DNA from: Orrella sp037026685
GTDB lineage: Bacteria; Pseudomonadota; Gammaproteobacteria; Burkholderiales; Burkholderiaceae_B
NCBI RefSeq assembly: GCF_037026685.1
Contig: NZ_JBANET010000003.1
Span: 186,001-250,000 of the forward strand
Direction of reading: 5' to 3'
Length of the DNA: 64,000 nucleotides
The stretch's first letter is position 1. Every line of letters starts with the position of its first letter. The notes under the pieces were generated by a model that worked only from the letters and a program-made list of their open reading frames with translations, made no database searches and was not told the DNA's origin. Shown here piece after piece: positions 42,690 through 51,679 of this stretch. The position numbers and the translations under genes are program-made.

Positions 42690-44056
42690 GACTTCTTGAC
42701 CGGTCGTTTCCAGCCGGCGATGGTGGTCTGCGGGGAGCGGGAAAGCGTCAGCTGCCCGGCGGGCGCTTCGCGCGTCAGCGTGGTGCCCGCGCCCAGCGTG
42801 GCGCCGCGGCGCACGGTGACCGGCGCCACCAGCTGCGTGTCCGAGCCGATGAAGGCATCGTCCTCGATCACGGTGCGGTGCTTGTTCACGCCATCGTAGT
42901 TGCAGGTGATGGTGCCCGCGCCGATATTCACGCGCTGGCCCACGTCCGCATCGCCCACGTAGGCCAGGTGATTGGCCTTGCTGCCCTTGCCGATGCGGCT
43001 GTTCTTGATCTCGACGAAGTTGCCGATGTGCGCCTGCTCCTCCAGCCGCGCGCCCGGGCGCAGCCGCGCATAGGGGCCGACCTGCGCCTGCGCGCCCACC
43101 TCGGCCTGCTGCAGGTGGCTGTATGCCTCGATGCGCGCGCCCGCGCCCACCCGCACGTCGCGCAGCATGCAGTGCGGGCCCACGCGCACCCCGTCGGCCA
43201 GCTCGACCTCGCCCTCGAAGACGCAGCCCACGTCGATGTAGACATCGCGCCCGCACTTGAGCGAGCCGCGCTGGTCGAAGCGGGCCGGATCGGCCAGCGT
43301 GACGCCGGCCTCGAGCTGGCGGCGCGCCAGCTCGCGCTGCCAGATGCGTTCGAGTTCGGCCTGCTGCAGGCGGCTGTTCACGCCCAGCGTCTCCCAGGCG
43401 GCGCCAGGATGCGCGGTGCTGACCGGCGCGCCGTCGGCCACGGCCAGGCCGATGATGTCGGTCAGGTAATACTCGCCTTGCGCGTTGTCGTTGCTGATGC
43501 GCGAGAGCCAGTCCTTGAGCAGGCCGGTGGGCGCGGCCACGATGCCGGTGTTGACCTCGCCGATGCGGCGCTCGGCCGGGCTGGCGTCCTTGTGCTCGAC
43601 GATGCGCACCACCTTGCCCTGCGCATCGCGCACGATGCGGCCGTAGCCGGTGGGATCGGCCAGGTGCTCGGTCAGCACGGCCAGCCCCCGCCCCCGCGCC
43701 TGCAGCAGGCTGCGCAGGGTTTCGGGCTGCACCAGCGGCACGTCGCCGTAAAGCACCAGCGTGGCATCGTCGGCATCGCCCTGGCCCAGCAGCGGCACGG
43801 CCTGCTGCACCGCATGGCCGGTGCCCTGCTGGGGCTGCTGCAGCACGAAGTGCAGGCCCTCCTGCCCGGCGTAGGCCGCCTGCACGCGGTCGGCGCCGTG
43901 GCCCACGACCACGATGATCCGCCCGGGCGACAGCGCGCGCGCGCCGTCGAGCACGTGATCGAGCATGGGCTTGCCGGCCAGGGTGTGCAGCACCTTGGGC
44001 AGGTCCGATTGCATGCGCTTGCCCATGCCGGCGGCGAGGATGACGATGTTCAGCAT
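42686..44056 (-). CDS. glmU: Bifunctional N-acetylglucosamine-1-phosphate uridyltransferase / glucosamine-1-phosphate acetyltransferase
   Basis: A 456-residue enzyme, the same length as E. coli GlmU. It makes UDP-GlcNAc in two steps. The pyrophosphorylase domain opens with ILAAGMGKRMQSDLPKVLH and the UTP-binding QQPQQGTGHAVQQA. The C-terminal left-handed beta-helix carries hexapeptide repeats and the acetyltransferase segment NIGAGTITCNYDG with NKHRT. ATG 44056 follows a CGGAAA site. It is not adjacent to glmS (about 9 kb away), but the two supply the same pathway. Confidence 0.97.
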   Translation of the reverse strand: MLNIVILAAGMGKRMQSDLPKVLHTLAGKPMLDHVLDGARALSPGRIIVVVGHGADRVQAAYAGQEGLHFVLQQPQQGTGHAVQQAVPLLGQGDADDATLVLYGDVPLVQPETLRSLLQARGRGLAVLTEHLADPTGYGRIVRDAQGKVVRIVEHKDASPAERRIGEVNTGIVAAPTGLLKDWLSRISNDNAQGEYYLTDIIGLAVADGAPVSTAHPGAAWETLGVNSRLQQAELERIWQRELARRQLEAGVTLADPARFDQRGSLKCGRDVYIDVGCVFEGEVELADGVRVGPHCMLRDVRVGAGARIEAYSHLQQAEVGAQAQVGPYARLRPGARLEEQAHIGNFVEIKNSRIGKGSKANHLAYVGDADVGQRVNIGAGTITCNYDGVNKHRTVIEDDAFIGSDTQLVAPVTVRRGATLGAGTTLTREAPAGQLTLSRSPQTTIAGWKRPVKKS

Positions 44057-44121
44057 AGATTTCCGGAAAGTCGTTGGCCGCGGCACGCCCGATCGCATGC
44101 CGCGAGAAGAGGCGAAGTCGG

Positions 44122-44955
44122 TCAGGTGGCGGGCTTGCGGGCGGCAGCGCGCTTGGCCGCCGGCTTGGCGGTACGCTTGGCCGCCGGCTTGGCTTTGCCG
44201 CGCGCGGCAGGGGAAGCTGCGGCAGGCGCGCCTGCGGCGGATGTCCCCGCGGCGGGCGTGCCCTTGGCCGATGCGGCGCCCGCGCCCGGCGCCCGGGGCT
44301 GGCCGGCCGCGTCCTGCTTGCCGCCCGAGGCGGGCATGGAGGCGGCGGTCGCCGCGGCGATCTGGTCGAACTGTTTTTGCAGCAGGCTCCACCAGGCCTG
44401 CGAGGCCGATGCGACCGGATCGGGCATGCCGGCGGCCGGCGGCGGCAAGTCCTGGGACTTGCCGGCCTCGGACGAGCCTGGCTCGCCCGGGCGCCCCGCT
44501 TGGGGCTCGGGCGGCTGCGCCGGCTCGCGCGCGGGCGCCTGCTCCGGCGCCGCCTTCTTGCCGGCGGCCTGCCCCGGCCCGGCCTGCCCCGGCCGTATGC
44601 CCAGCAGGACCTCCAGCGGCGAGGCCTCGGCGCCGGCGGCCATGCCATCGGCAAAGGAACGCAAGGTGGCGATGGTGGCGCGCTGCACCTCCAGGCCCTG
44701 GATGGTGCTGCTCAGCAGCGACAGGTTCATCTGCAGCCAGTTCTCGACGGTGCGCAAGTCCGCGATGCGCCGCTCGAGCTCCTCGAGATTGAGCGGCGGC
44801 GTCATGGGCATGCTCTGCGCCAGGCCGCCGGCGCCGGCCAGGCTGGACCAGGCGTGGCGCATCATCTCCATGCTGGCCAGCAGGGGGTTGCCCGAAAGCT
44901 CGGGCCCCTGCCCCATGCCGGGCAGGACGAAGGGGTTTTGATTGCTAGCGGTCAT
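44122..44955 (-). CDS. PhaM-like polyhydroxyalkanoate granule regulatory protein
   Basis: A 277-residue protein. Residues about 25-105 match the PhaM domain: PLNLEELERRIADLR, then VENWLQMNLSLLSSTIQ and GLEVQRATIATLRSF, the conserved core. A long Pro/Ala/Gly-rich linker leads to a Lys/Ala/Arg-rich C-terminal tail (about residues 235-277) like histone H1, which in PhaM binds DNA and ties polyhydroxybutyrate granules to the nucleoid while activating PHB synthase. No PHB synthase gene lies in the window. Confidence 0.85.
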   Translation of the reverse strand: MTASNQNPFVLPGMGQGPELSGNPLLASMEMMRHAWSSLAGAGGLAQSMPMTPPLNLEELERRIADLRTVENWLQMNLSLLSSTIQGLEVQRATIATLRSFADGMAAGAEASPLEVLLGIRPGQAGPGQAAGKKAAPEQAPAREPAQPPEPQAGRPGEPGSSEAGKSQDLPPPAAGMPDPVASASQAWWSLLQKQFDQIAAATAASMPASGGKQDAAGQPRAPGAGAASAKGTPAAGTSAAGAPAAASPAARGKAKPAAKRTAKPAAKRAAARKPAT

Positions 44956-44996
44956 GCGTTGTCCCAGAGGCGGATGCGGCGCGGTGTCGGGCGGCC

Positions 44997-45632
44997 CTAG
45001 CGCAGCACGACCCGGCCGTTGTCTTGTACCAGCACGTGGTCGCCCGAGGCCAGATGGAAGGGCTCCTGGCTGGTGAAGGTGCGCAGCGACCCGTCGCTCA
45101 TACGCACCCGCATCTCGTGGCGTGTCACGGTTCGTTGCCCTTGGATATTACGCTCGATTTCACGGCCGGCCAAAGCGCCGCCCAGCCCGCCCAGGATGGT
45201 CAGCGCCGTCTTGCCGCTGCCGCCGCCGAACTGGTTGCCGACCACGCCGCCGACCACCCCGCCGGCCACGGTGCCGACCAGGCCGTTGCTGCGATCGCCC
45301 ACCGGCACCTGGATCTGGCGCACGCTCTCGACCGTGCCGCAGTTGCGGCAGTCGGCCGCCGCCTGGCGCGGCGCGGCCGGCGGGGCCGATTGCACCGGCG
45401 CGGGCGCGCCCTGGGCGGCGGGCGCGCCGGCCGGCGGCGCCTGCTGTTCGGCCGGGACCGCCGGCGGCCCGGCATCCGGCGCCTGCTGCGCCTGCGAGCC
45501 GGGCAGCCAGCCGGCCAGGGCCGCGATGGCCACCACGCATAGCGCGATGATCGCCAGGGCGGCCGCGGCCACCAGCGGGTGAAGGGCAAGCGCGGCGCGC
45601 TCGCGCTGCGTCTGGATGGGCGTAATCTTCAT
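44997..45632 (-). CDS. Glycine-zipper envelope protein (SlyB-like)
   Basis: A 211-residue protein with one N-terminal transmembrane helix (about residues 22-45), a Pro/Ala/Gln-rich periplasmic linker with a CRNC pair, then a glycine-zipper 2TM segment (GLVGTVAGGVVGGVVGNQFG and later ALTILGGLGGALAG) as in SlyB/OmpA-type lipoprotein-like proteins. The ATG at 45632 follows CAGGAG. Its likely site is the cell envelope and its function is unknown. It is divergent from a small DUF3717 gene. Confidence 0.82.
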   Translation of the reverse strand: MKITPIQTQRERAALALHPLVAAAALAIIALCVVAIAALAGWLPGSQAQQAPDAGPPAVPAEQQAPPAGAPAAQGAPAPVQSAPPAAPRQAAADCRNCGTVESVRQIQVPVGDRSNGLVGTVAGGVVGGVVGNQFGGGSGKTALTILGGLGGALAGREIERNIQGQRTVTRHEMRVRMSDGSLRTFTSQEPFHLASGDHVLVQDNGRVVLR

Positions 45633-45762
45633 GCTCGGCTCCTGAAAGCAAACCTCGGTGCCTGTATAGCACCGGGGCATGGTATCGGGAGGTTGCGAAC
45701 GTGACCGTTTGCAAGGCGCCAGCCCGGCGCGCAAACGCCCGGCATTCTGGGACAATGGCCGC

Positions 45763-45978
45763 ATGAAAAGCACCGTGACCCTGACCGAGCTGGAAGAGGC
45801 CATCAACCACTGGCGCAGGCGCTCGCCCTCGCAAGGCGAGGCGCACCGGCTATGCCCGCAGGCGGCCGCGCTGGCCGAGCCCTACGCGGGCATGATCATG
45901 GCCCATCGACACGAAATCGCGCTCTCGGAGCTGGGCCCGCAGGCCCGCGAGGCGCTGCAGGCGGCGGGGATGGACTGA
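45763..45978 (+). CDS. Small DUF3717 protein
   Basis: A 71-residue protein of the beta-proteobacterial DUF3717 family, with the characteristic TLTELEEAINHWR start and the CPQAAALAEPYAGMI core. Function unknown. The ATG has no ribosome binding site but lies 6 bases after GACAAT (45751-45756), as in the other genes with a -10-like box right before the start. Its stop directly abuts the sco gene stop on the other strand. Confidence 0.85.
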   Translation: MKSTVTLTELEEAINHWRRRSPSQGEAHRLCPQAAALAEPYAGMIMAHRHEIALSELGPQAREALQAAGMD

Positions 45979-46587
45979 TCAGCCCAGTTCGAGCAGCGTC
46001 CTGACGTCGTGCACCAGGACGTCGACCCCGGCGGTGTTGTTGACCAGCACGCGCGATTCACCCTTGGCATCGAGCAGGTAGATCGCCGCCGTGTGGTCCA
46101 TGCTGTAGTCGCCGTCCGGGCGCGGCGACTTGGCGTAATACACCTTGAACGACTGGGCCGCCTGCTTGACCTGCTCGGGCGTGCCGGTCAGGCCCTCGAA
46201 ACGCGGATCGAAGGCGGTCACGTATTCGCGCAGCACCTGCGGCGTGTCGCGCTCGGGGTCCACCGTCACCAGCGCCACCTGCACGCGGTCGGCGTCATCG
46301 CCCAGCTGCTGCATCACCTGGGCCATTTCGGCCAGCGCGGTGGGACATACGTCCGGGCACTGGGTAAAGCCGAAGAACACCACCATCACCTTGCCCTGGT
46401 AGTCGGCCAGCGTGCGCGGCTGGCCGGCGGTGTCGACCAGGGACATCTGCTGGCCCAGGCGGGTGCCGGTGATGTCGCTGCCCATGAATTCGGGCTTGTC
46501 CTTGCCGCACGCGGCGAGCAGGGACAAGGTGCCCAGGGCCAGGACGGCGCGCAGCAGGCTGCGCCGCAGGGAAAAACGGTAGGTCAT
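45979..46587 (-). CDS. SCO1/SenC-type copper chaperone for cytochrome oxidase
   Basis: A 202-residue lipoprotein (lipobox LLAAC, cysteine C27) with a thioredoxin-like fold. The copper ligands C77 and C81 are in CPDVCP and H165 is in SMDHTAAIY. Sco proteins deliver copper to the CuA site of subunit II. It lies at the end of the cytochrome oxidase block, downstream of ctaB, and converges with the DUF3717 gene. Confidence 0.95.
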   Translation of the reverse strand: MTYRFSLRRSLLRAVLALGTLSLLAACGKDKPEFMGSDITGTRLGQQMSLVDTAGQPRTLADYQGKVMVVFFGFTQCPDVCPTALAEMAQVMQQLGDDADRVQVALVTVDPERDTPQVLREYVTAFDPRFEGLTGTPEQVKQAAQSFKVYYAKSPRPDGDYSMDHTAAIYLLDAKGESRVLVNNTAGVDVLVHDVRTLLELG

Positions 46588-46621
46588 GGCAGGCTCCGAG
46601 AGTCGGCGGCAAGGCAGCGCA

Positions 46622-47512
46622 CTAGATCAGCTGCAGCCAATGGTCGATCAGCAGGGCAAAGAACAGCAGCGCCAGGTAGAGGATGGAGTAGCGGAACGTG
46701 CGGCGCGCCAGTTCGTCGCTGTAGCGGCGGTACAGCCGCCAGGCATAGGCCAGAAAGACCAGCCCCAGCGCAAGGGCCGCCACCAGGTACAGCAGCCCGC
46801 TCATGCGGATGGCATAGGGCAGCAGCGTGGTGGCCAGCAGTGCCAGCGTATAGAGCAGGATGTGCAGGCGCGTGAAGCGCTCGCCGTGGGTGACCGGCAG
46901 CATGGGCAGCCCGGCGTTGGCGTAGTCCTGGTTGCGGTACAGCGCCAGCGCCCAGAAGTGCGGCGGCGTCCAGATGAAGATGATCAGCACCAGCACCCAG
47001 GCCTCGGCCGGCACGGCGTTGGCCATGGCCGCCCAGCCCAGCGCCGGCGGCATGGCGCCCGAGAGCCCGCCGATCACGATGTTCTGCGGCGTGCGCGGCT
47101 TGAGGATGACCGTATAGATGACGGCGTAGCCCACGAAGGTGGCGAAGGTCAGCCACATGGTCAGGGGGTTCACGCCATGGTAGAGCACCAGCATGCCGGC
47201 CCCGCCCAGCAGGCCCGAAAGCCCCAGCACCTGGGCGGCGGTGATGGTGCCTTGCGCGGTGGCGCGGCGCGCGGTGCGCGCCATGCGGGCATCGACCTCC
47301 TGCTCGATCAGGCAGTTGATGGCGAAGGCCGCCGCGGCCAGCAGCCAGATGCCCAGGGTGGCCGCCAGCATCCGGCCCAGGTCGGGCATGCCGGGCACGG
47401 CCAGGAACATGCCGATCACGGCGCAGAACACGGCCAGCTGGGTCACCCGGGGCTTGGTCAGCACCAGGTATTGGCGCAGCAGGCCGGGCTGGGGGGCAAG
47501 GGCGGAAGTCAT
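46622..47512 (-). CDS. ctaB: Protohaem IX farnesyltransferase (haem o synthase)
   Basis: A 296-residue membrane prenyltransferase that converts haem b to haem o. Nine or so hydrophobic helices are visible. The aspartate-rich substrate site is INCLIEQEVDARMARTARR, and the second loop is in GLSGAMPPALGWAA. It is in the canonical ctaA-ctaB-sco order and works with CtaA to make haem a for the oxidase. Confidence 0.96.
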   Translation of the reverse strand: MTSALAPQPGLLRQYLVLTKPRVTQLAVFCAVIGMFLAVPGMPDLGRMLAATLGIWLLAAAAFAINCLIEQEVDARMARTARRATAQGTITAAQVLGLSGLLGGAGMLVLYHGVNPLTMWLTFATFVGYAVIYTVILKPRTPQNIVIGGLSGAMPPALGWAAMANAVPAEAWVLVLIIFIWTPPHFWALALYRNQDYANAGLPMLPVTHGERFTRLHILLYTLALLATTLLPYAIRMSGLLYLVAALALGLVFLAYAWRLYRRYSDELARRTFRYSILYLALLFFALLIDHWLQLI

Positions 47513-47521
47513 GAGGCTATT

Positions 47522-48562
47522 TTAGATCGTCGGGGAAACAGCCGCCGGACGGGGGGCCGCGGCACGTCCGGACCGCGCCAGCCGCACCACCAGCGTCACG
47601 CAGGCCAGCACCAGGCCGGCCGCGCCGCCGTTGTGCAGCACCGCGATCAGCAGCGGCCACTGGAAGACGACGGTGGTCAGGCCGGTGAACAGCTGGGCGG
47701 CCAGCAGCGCCAGCACCAGCCGCGCCGGGCCGGCCAGGCCAGGCACGGCGCGCATGCGCCAGGCCAGCGGGCCCAGGTAGGCGAACACCAGGAAGGCAAA
47801 GTTGCGGTGCACCCAGTGAATGGCTGTCAGGGCGCTTTGGGAGATCATTTCGCCGGACGGAAGTTCCCCCAGCCCCCGGATGATCGAAAAACCGCCGGCG
47901 AAGTCCATCTCGGGAATCCAGCGGCCATGGCAGGTGGGGAAGTCCATGCAGGCCAGCACGGCGTAGTTGGTGCTTACCCACCCGCCCAGCGCTATCTGTA
48001 CGAAAAGCAGCGCCAGGCCGCCTGCCGCCCAGGGCAGGAAATGCCGGGACGCCGCGGGCACGGGCTCGTGCGGCCGCGCCCGCGCCGCCAGCCAGGTCAT
48101 CAGGGCCAGCAGGCCCATGCCGCCCAGCAGGTGCGCCGTCACCACGGCCGGCATCAGCTGGTGGGTGACGGTCCAGGCGCCGAAGGCCCCCTGCAGGCAG
48201 ACCGCCACCAGGGTGAGCACCGCCAGGCGCGGGCTGTGGCCCAGCTCGCGCCGGTATCGCCAGGCGAACCAGGCGATGGCGATGATGAGCAGGCCCAGCA
48301 GCGCGCCGACGTAGCGGTGGATCATCTCGATCCAGGCCTTGGACAGCGTCACCGGCCCGTAGGGCATGGCCTGCGCCGCCTCGCGGATCTCGCCCAGCGC
48401 CCCCAGCGGGCTGAGCTTGCCGTAGCAGCCCGGCCAGTCGGGACAGCCCAGCCCCGAATCGGTCAGGCGCACGAAAGCCCCGAACATGATCAGGTCCAGG
48501 GTCAGGAACCAGGTGAAGAAAACCAGCTTGCGGTAGCGGGCCTTGATGCGATCGATATCCAT
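47522..48562 (-). CDS. ctaA: Haem a synthase (CtaA/Cox15 type)
   Basis: A 346-residue membrane protein that oxidises haem o to haem a. Eight hydrophobic segments carry paired histidines, including EMIHRYVGALLGL, TAHLLGGMG and AIHWVHRNFAFLV, as expected for the haem-binding helices. FVRLTDSGLGCPDWPGCYG is the conserved N-terminal loop (split at SGLGCPDWPG). It lies 9 bases before ctaB and is probably co-transcribed. Confidence 0.94.
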   Translation of the reverse strand: MDIDRIKARYRKLVFFTWFLTLDLIMFGAFVRLTDSGLGCPDWPGCYGKLSPLGALGEIREAAQAMPYGPVTLSKAWIEMIHRYVGALLGLLIIAIAWFAWRYRRELGHSPRLAVLTLVAVCLQGAFGAWTVTHQLMPAVVTAHLLGGMGLLALMTWLAARARPHEPVPAASRHFLPWAAGGLALLFVQIALGGWVSTNYAVLACMDFPTCHGRWIPEMDFAGGFSIIRGLGELPSGEMISQSALTAIHWVHRNFAFLVFAYLGPLAWRMRAVPGLAGPARLVLALLAAQLFTGLTTVVFQWPLLIAVLHNGGAAGLVLACVTLVVRLARSGRAAAPRPAAVSPTI

Positions 48563-48593
48563 GCTGCCTTGGGGGTCACGGCCTTGCCGGCCG

Positions 48594-49217
48594 TCAGCCT
48601 ATGCGGGAGTTGTAGACCAGCTTGCTGACGTCCTTGCGAAACCCCAGCGGATCGGCCTGGTCGGGATACTGCAGGATCAGGTTGCCGTTGGGGTCGATGA
48701 TCCACATCGGCCCGCGCAGGCCCTGCCCGGCATGCGGCGTGCCATCGAGAAGAAAGGGCTCGAGCTGCTCGCGCCGCGCGCGCACCATCACCGTGCCCCG
48801 GTAGGCGTCGAGCACCTTCTGGGGCACCGGCCCGTCATCCAGGATGAACCACACGCGCCGCAGCCGATCGACGTTCTTGCCCTGGCTGGCATGGCTGTTG
48901 CGCAGCACGAACAGCTTGCGGGCGCAGGCCTCGTCGCACTCGGCGGTATCGGCGGCCACCAGCAGCCATTCGCCCTTGAGCGAGTTCAGGTCGAAGGGCT
49001 GCCCGTCCAGGGTGGCCAGCGCCAGCGCGCCGGCCTCGGGCATGGGCCGCTGCGGCGTGACCAGCTGGCCGTAGTTGGTGGCCTGCGAAGGCCACCACTG
49101 CGGGTTGAAGTAGACCACGAAAGCGCCCACGATGGGCGCCAGGGTCACCAGCAGGATGGCGATCAGCGGCGCCAGCGAGCGCCGGGGGCGGGGCGAGCCC
49201 GCGGGTTGAGCGGTCAT
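48594..49217 (-). CDS. Membrane-anchored cytochrome oxidase assembly-like protein
   Basis: A 207-residue protein with one N-terminal transmembrane helix (about residues 18-38) and a periplasmic thioredoxin/Sco-like domain: LKGEWLLVAADTAECDEAC holds two cysteines and IDPNGNLILQYP is typical. It is commonly found between SURF1 and ctaA in beta-proteobacteria. Its ATG overlaps the SURF1 stop (ATGA), so they are co-translated. It lacks the Sco CxxxCP motif, so direct copper transfer is doubtful; the exact role is unknown. Confidence 0.8.
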   Translation of the reverse strand: MTAQPAGSPRPRRSLAPLIAILLVTLAPIVGAFVVYFNPQWWPSQATNYGQLVTPQRPMPEAGALALATLDGQPFDLNSLKGEWLLVAADTAECDEACARKLFVLRNSHASQGKNVDRLRRVWFILDDGPVPQKVLDAYRGTVMVRARREQLEPFLLDGTPHAGQGLRGPMWIIDPNGNLILQYPDQADPLGFRKDVSKLVYNSRIG

Positions 49218-50017
49218 GTCGTTTTGTCTCTCCGTTCAGGTATCCGGTTCGAGGCCCGGCGGCGCCAGGCCCGGGCGGCCACCGCCAGCCAGGCGATCGC
49301 CGCGATGGCGGCAAAGCTGAACCACTGCAGCGCATAGCCCACGTTCTGGTCCGCATCCACCGAAGGCTGCGGCCATTGGCGCGCCAGCCCGTCGCCGGCC
49401 GGCGACGTCTGCATCAGCACGGCGGGCAGCAGCGCCAGGCCGCTGGCGCGCGCAAGCGCGTCCAGGTCCAGGTTCTGCACGCGCGGCAGGCCGTCCGGTG
49501 CGGCCGGACCCGGCCAGCCCTGGGGCAGTTCGCTGTGCGCGCCGGGCAGCTCGAACATGCGCGGCACCCGGGCGGCCAGCTCGCCTTCGACGGTTTGACG
49601 GCCCTGCGGCCGGGGCACGGCGGGCAGCGGCTCGCCGCCCAGGGGCCGCGCCATCCAGCCGCGCAGCACCAGCACCGCCTGGCCGCGCCCGCCGTCAAAT
49701 TCCAGCGGCGTGGCCAGCCACAGGCCGGGCCGCCCGTCCAGGTTGCGGTTGTCCACCAGCACGCTGAGCTCATGGCGCCAGCGGCCGCTGGCGCGGGCCG
49801 CGCGCCAGGGCCGCAGTTCGCCGGCATCGACCTCGGGCGACAGCGCAAGCGGCGCCTGCGCCCGGCCGGCCTCGATGGCCTGCGCGATGGCGCGCCGCTC
49901 GTGCGCGCGGCCCAGCTGCCAGCGCCCCAGCGAGACGAACACGGCCACCGCCAGCGCCAGCAGCGCCAGCGCCGCGACGGTGCGTCCGGCTCCGGGGTGC
50001 CTGCCTAGCTGTGCCAT
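49214..50017 (-). CDS. SURF1-family cytochrome oxidase assembly protein
   Basis: A 267-residue SURF1/Shy1-type protein with two transmembrane helices at the ends (about residues 10-30 and 230-250) and a periplasmic domain between. The conserved SLGRWQLGRAHERRA after helix 1 and NVGYALQWFSFAAIA at helix 2 are diagnostic. It aids haem a insertion into subunit I. I chose ATG 50017, because the longer open frame overlaps the opposite-strand DUF2909 gene. It overlaps the next gene by ATGA. Confidence 0.92.
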   Translation of the reverse strand: MAQLGRHPGAGRTVAALALLALAVAVFVSLGRWQLGRAHERRAIAQAIEAGRAQAPLALSPEVDAGELRPWRAARASGRWRHELSVLVDNRNLDGRPGLWLATPLEFDGGRGQAVLVLRGWMARPLGGEPLPAVPRPQGRQTVEGELAARVPRMFELPGAHSELPQGWPGPAAPDGLPRVQNLDLDALARASGLALLPAVLMQTSPAGDGLARQWPQPSVDADQNVGYALQWFSFAAIAAIAWLAVAARAWRRRASNRIPERRDKTT

Positions 50018-50062
50018 CTCTGCAATAATTTCATCTTTATCCGACGAGACCGGAGGCGCATC

Positions 50063-50260
50063 ATGCGCATCATCGTCATTCTTGCCTTTATCGGCATCCT
50101 GGCCAGCCTGGCCTCGGCCGGCGTCTACCTGATGCGCGACAAGGGCACCACCAACCGCACGGTCAACGCGCTGACGGTGCGCATCGGCCTGTCCATCGTA
50201 CTGTTTTTGTTCGTGCTGCTGGCCCACCACATGGGCTGGATCCAGAGCACGGGCTTTTAG
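50063..50260 (+). CDS. Twin-transmembrane DUF2909 protein
   Basis: A 65-residue protein with two hydrophobic helices (about residues 1-22 and 40-58) joined by a short loop RDKGTTNRTVNALTVR. DUF2909 proteins regularly sit, in opposite orientation, between ctaE and SURF1 in beta-proteobacteria, so a role in oxidase assembly is likely but unproven. A GGAGGCG site precedes the ATG. Confidence 0.86.
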   Translation: MRIIVILAFIGILASLASAGVYLMRDKGTTNRTVNALTVRIGLSIVLFLFVLLAHHMGWIQSTGF

Positions 50261-50350
50261 CCGCCGCGCCGAATGGACCGGGGGCCGGCAAGGCCGGCCC
50301 CCGGGCTGCTGCGGTCCAGGCGGGCGCGGCGGGCCGCCCGGGCCGCGGCG

Positions 50351-51220
50351 TCAGAACCAGTAGACGAACAGGTACAGGCCCAGCCACACCACGTCCACGA
50401 AGTGCCAGTACCAGGCCGCCCCCTCGAAGCCGAAGTGGTGGGTGGCGGTGAAGTGGCCGCGCATCAGGCGCACCAGGATGACCGTGAGCATGGTGGCGCC
50501 CAGCAGCACGTGGAAACCGTGAAAGCCGGTGAGCATGTAGAACAGCGAACCGAAGGCGCCCGAATTGAACTTCAGGTTCAGGTCGGCATAGGCATGGATG
50601 TATTCGTAGGTTTGCACGCCCACGAAGATGAAGCCCAGCAGCACGGTGGCCGCCAGCCAGAAGATCGCCTTGGCCCGGTGGCTGGCCCGCAGCGCGTGGT
50701 GCGAGATCGTCAGCGTCAGGCCGGAGGTCAGCAGCAGCGCCGTGTTGATGGTGGGCAGCCAGAAGGGGCCGACGGTCTGGAACTCCTCGACCACGCCGGC
50801 CGGGCCCAGGTTGGGCCAGACCGCCACGAAGTCGGGCCACAGGAACAGCCGGTGGTCCAGGTCGCCAAGCGTGGGCGTGGTCACCGTGCGCACGTACCAC
50901 AGCGCGCCGAAGAAGCCGGCGAAGAACATCACCTCCGAGAAGATGAACCAGCTCATGCCCCAGCGGTAGGAGACGTCCACGCGCCTGCTGTTCAGGCCGC
51001 CCTCGGACTCGCGGATGGCATCGGCGAACCAGACCCACAGCGAGGCGATCAGGCCGGCCAGGCCGACAAGCAGGATCCACTTGCCGAAGGCCACGCCGTT
51101 GATCCAGGTGGCGGCCCCCACGCCCATGGCCAGCAGCGTCACCGCGGTGCGCACCGGATGCGGCGATTCGCCGGGGACGAAATAGTAAGGGGCCTCTTTG
51201 ACCGAGTGACTGGCACTCAT
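50351..51220 (-). CDS. ctaE: Cytochrome c oxidase subunit III
   Basis: A 289-residue integral membrane subunit with seven helices. WGMSWFIFSEVMFFAGFFGALW holds the conserved SEVMFF patch (split), GATMLTVIL and the C-terminal FEGAAWYWHFVDVVWLGLYLF (split at WYWHFVDVVW) are diagnostic. It stabilises subunit I and the proton-loading region. It is downstream of ctaD and the small DUF2970 gene on the same strand. Confidence 0.96.
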   Translation of the reverse strand: MSASHSVKEAPYYFVPGESPHPVRTAVTLLAMGVGAATWINGVAFGKWILLVGLAGLIASLWVWFADAIRESEGGLNSRRVDVSYRWGMSWFIFSEVMFFAGFFGALWYVRTVTTPTLGDLDHRLFLWPDFVAVWPNLGPAGVVEEFQTVGPFWLPTINTALLLTSGLTLTISHHALRASHRAKAIFWLAATVLLGFIFVGVQTYEYIHAYADLNLKFNSGAFGSLFYMLTGFHGFHVLLGATMLTVILVRLMRGHFTATHHFGFEGAAWYWHFVDVVWLGLYLFVYWF

Positions 51221-51290
51221 GGTGATCTCCCTGGTACGTGTGTTGTTCTGGTTGATTGTCGGATGTTTTGATCGGCGGGTCGATGCCCTG

Positions 51291-51515
51291 CTAGCTCAGG
51301 CTGGCGACCGCCCAGCGCACGATGAAGACCAGCAGCGCCACGAACAGCGCGCCGGCCAGCAGCCCTGCGATGATCAGGTGCACCGGGTTGAGCTTGGCCG
51401 CGTCCTCGTCGTAGCCCGCGCCCTTGCGCACGCCGAACATGCCCCACAGCACCGCCTTGAGCGTCTGCAGGAAGTTCAGCTTGCGGCGCGAGCTGGCGCG
51501 CAGATCGTCGGCCAT
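51291..51515 (-). CDS. Small DUF2970 membrane protein
   Basis: A 74-residue protein with a C-terminal transmembrane helix (about residues 48-70) and an N-terminal FLQTLKAVLWGMFGVRKG stretch typical of DUF2970. This family sits between ctaD and ctaE in many beta-proteobacteria. Function is unknown, presumably oxidase assembly. Confidence 0.85.
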   Translation of the reverse strand: MADDLRASSRRKLNFLQTLKAVLWGMFGVRKGAGYDEDAAKLNPVHLIIAGLLAGALFVALLVFIVRWAVASLS

Positions 51516-51524
51516 GGCGCTTTC

Positions 51525-51638
51525 CTAGTGCACCGCGATGTACTGCTTGACGATGACCCAGGCGAACACCGCCGCCACGAAGACCAGGATCGCCAAGGCG
51601 GTGTTGCGGTTGCGTCGGCGCTGCTCGGGCGTTTTCAT
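51525..51638 (-). CDS. Very small cytochrome oxidase assembly protein
   Basis: A 37-residue single-helix protein (KTPEQRRRNRNTALAILV then FVAAVFAWVIVKQYIAVH). Such tiny proteins directly after ctaD are known in Bordetella and relatives as cytochrome oxidase small assembly proteins. It lies 41 bases after ctaD and 9 bases before DUF2970. Confidence 0.75.
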   Translation of the reverse strand: MKTPEQRRRNRNTALAILVFVAAVFAWVIVKQYIAVH

Positions 51639-51679
51639 GCTGGGTGGTCCTGGTGGCAAGGCGGTGCGGGCCGGCAAGG

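Noticed and set aside
41301..44654. One 1117-codon frame spanning MFS, glmU and PhaM regions
   Set aside because: It reads in a shadow frame through glmU and PhaM and only its last part is the MFS protein; glmU and PhaM are unmistakable in other frames.
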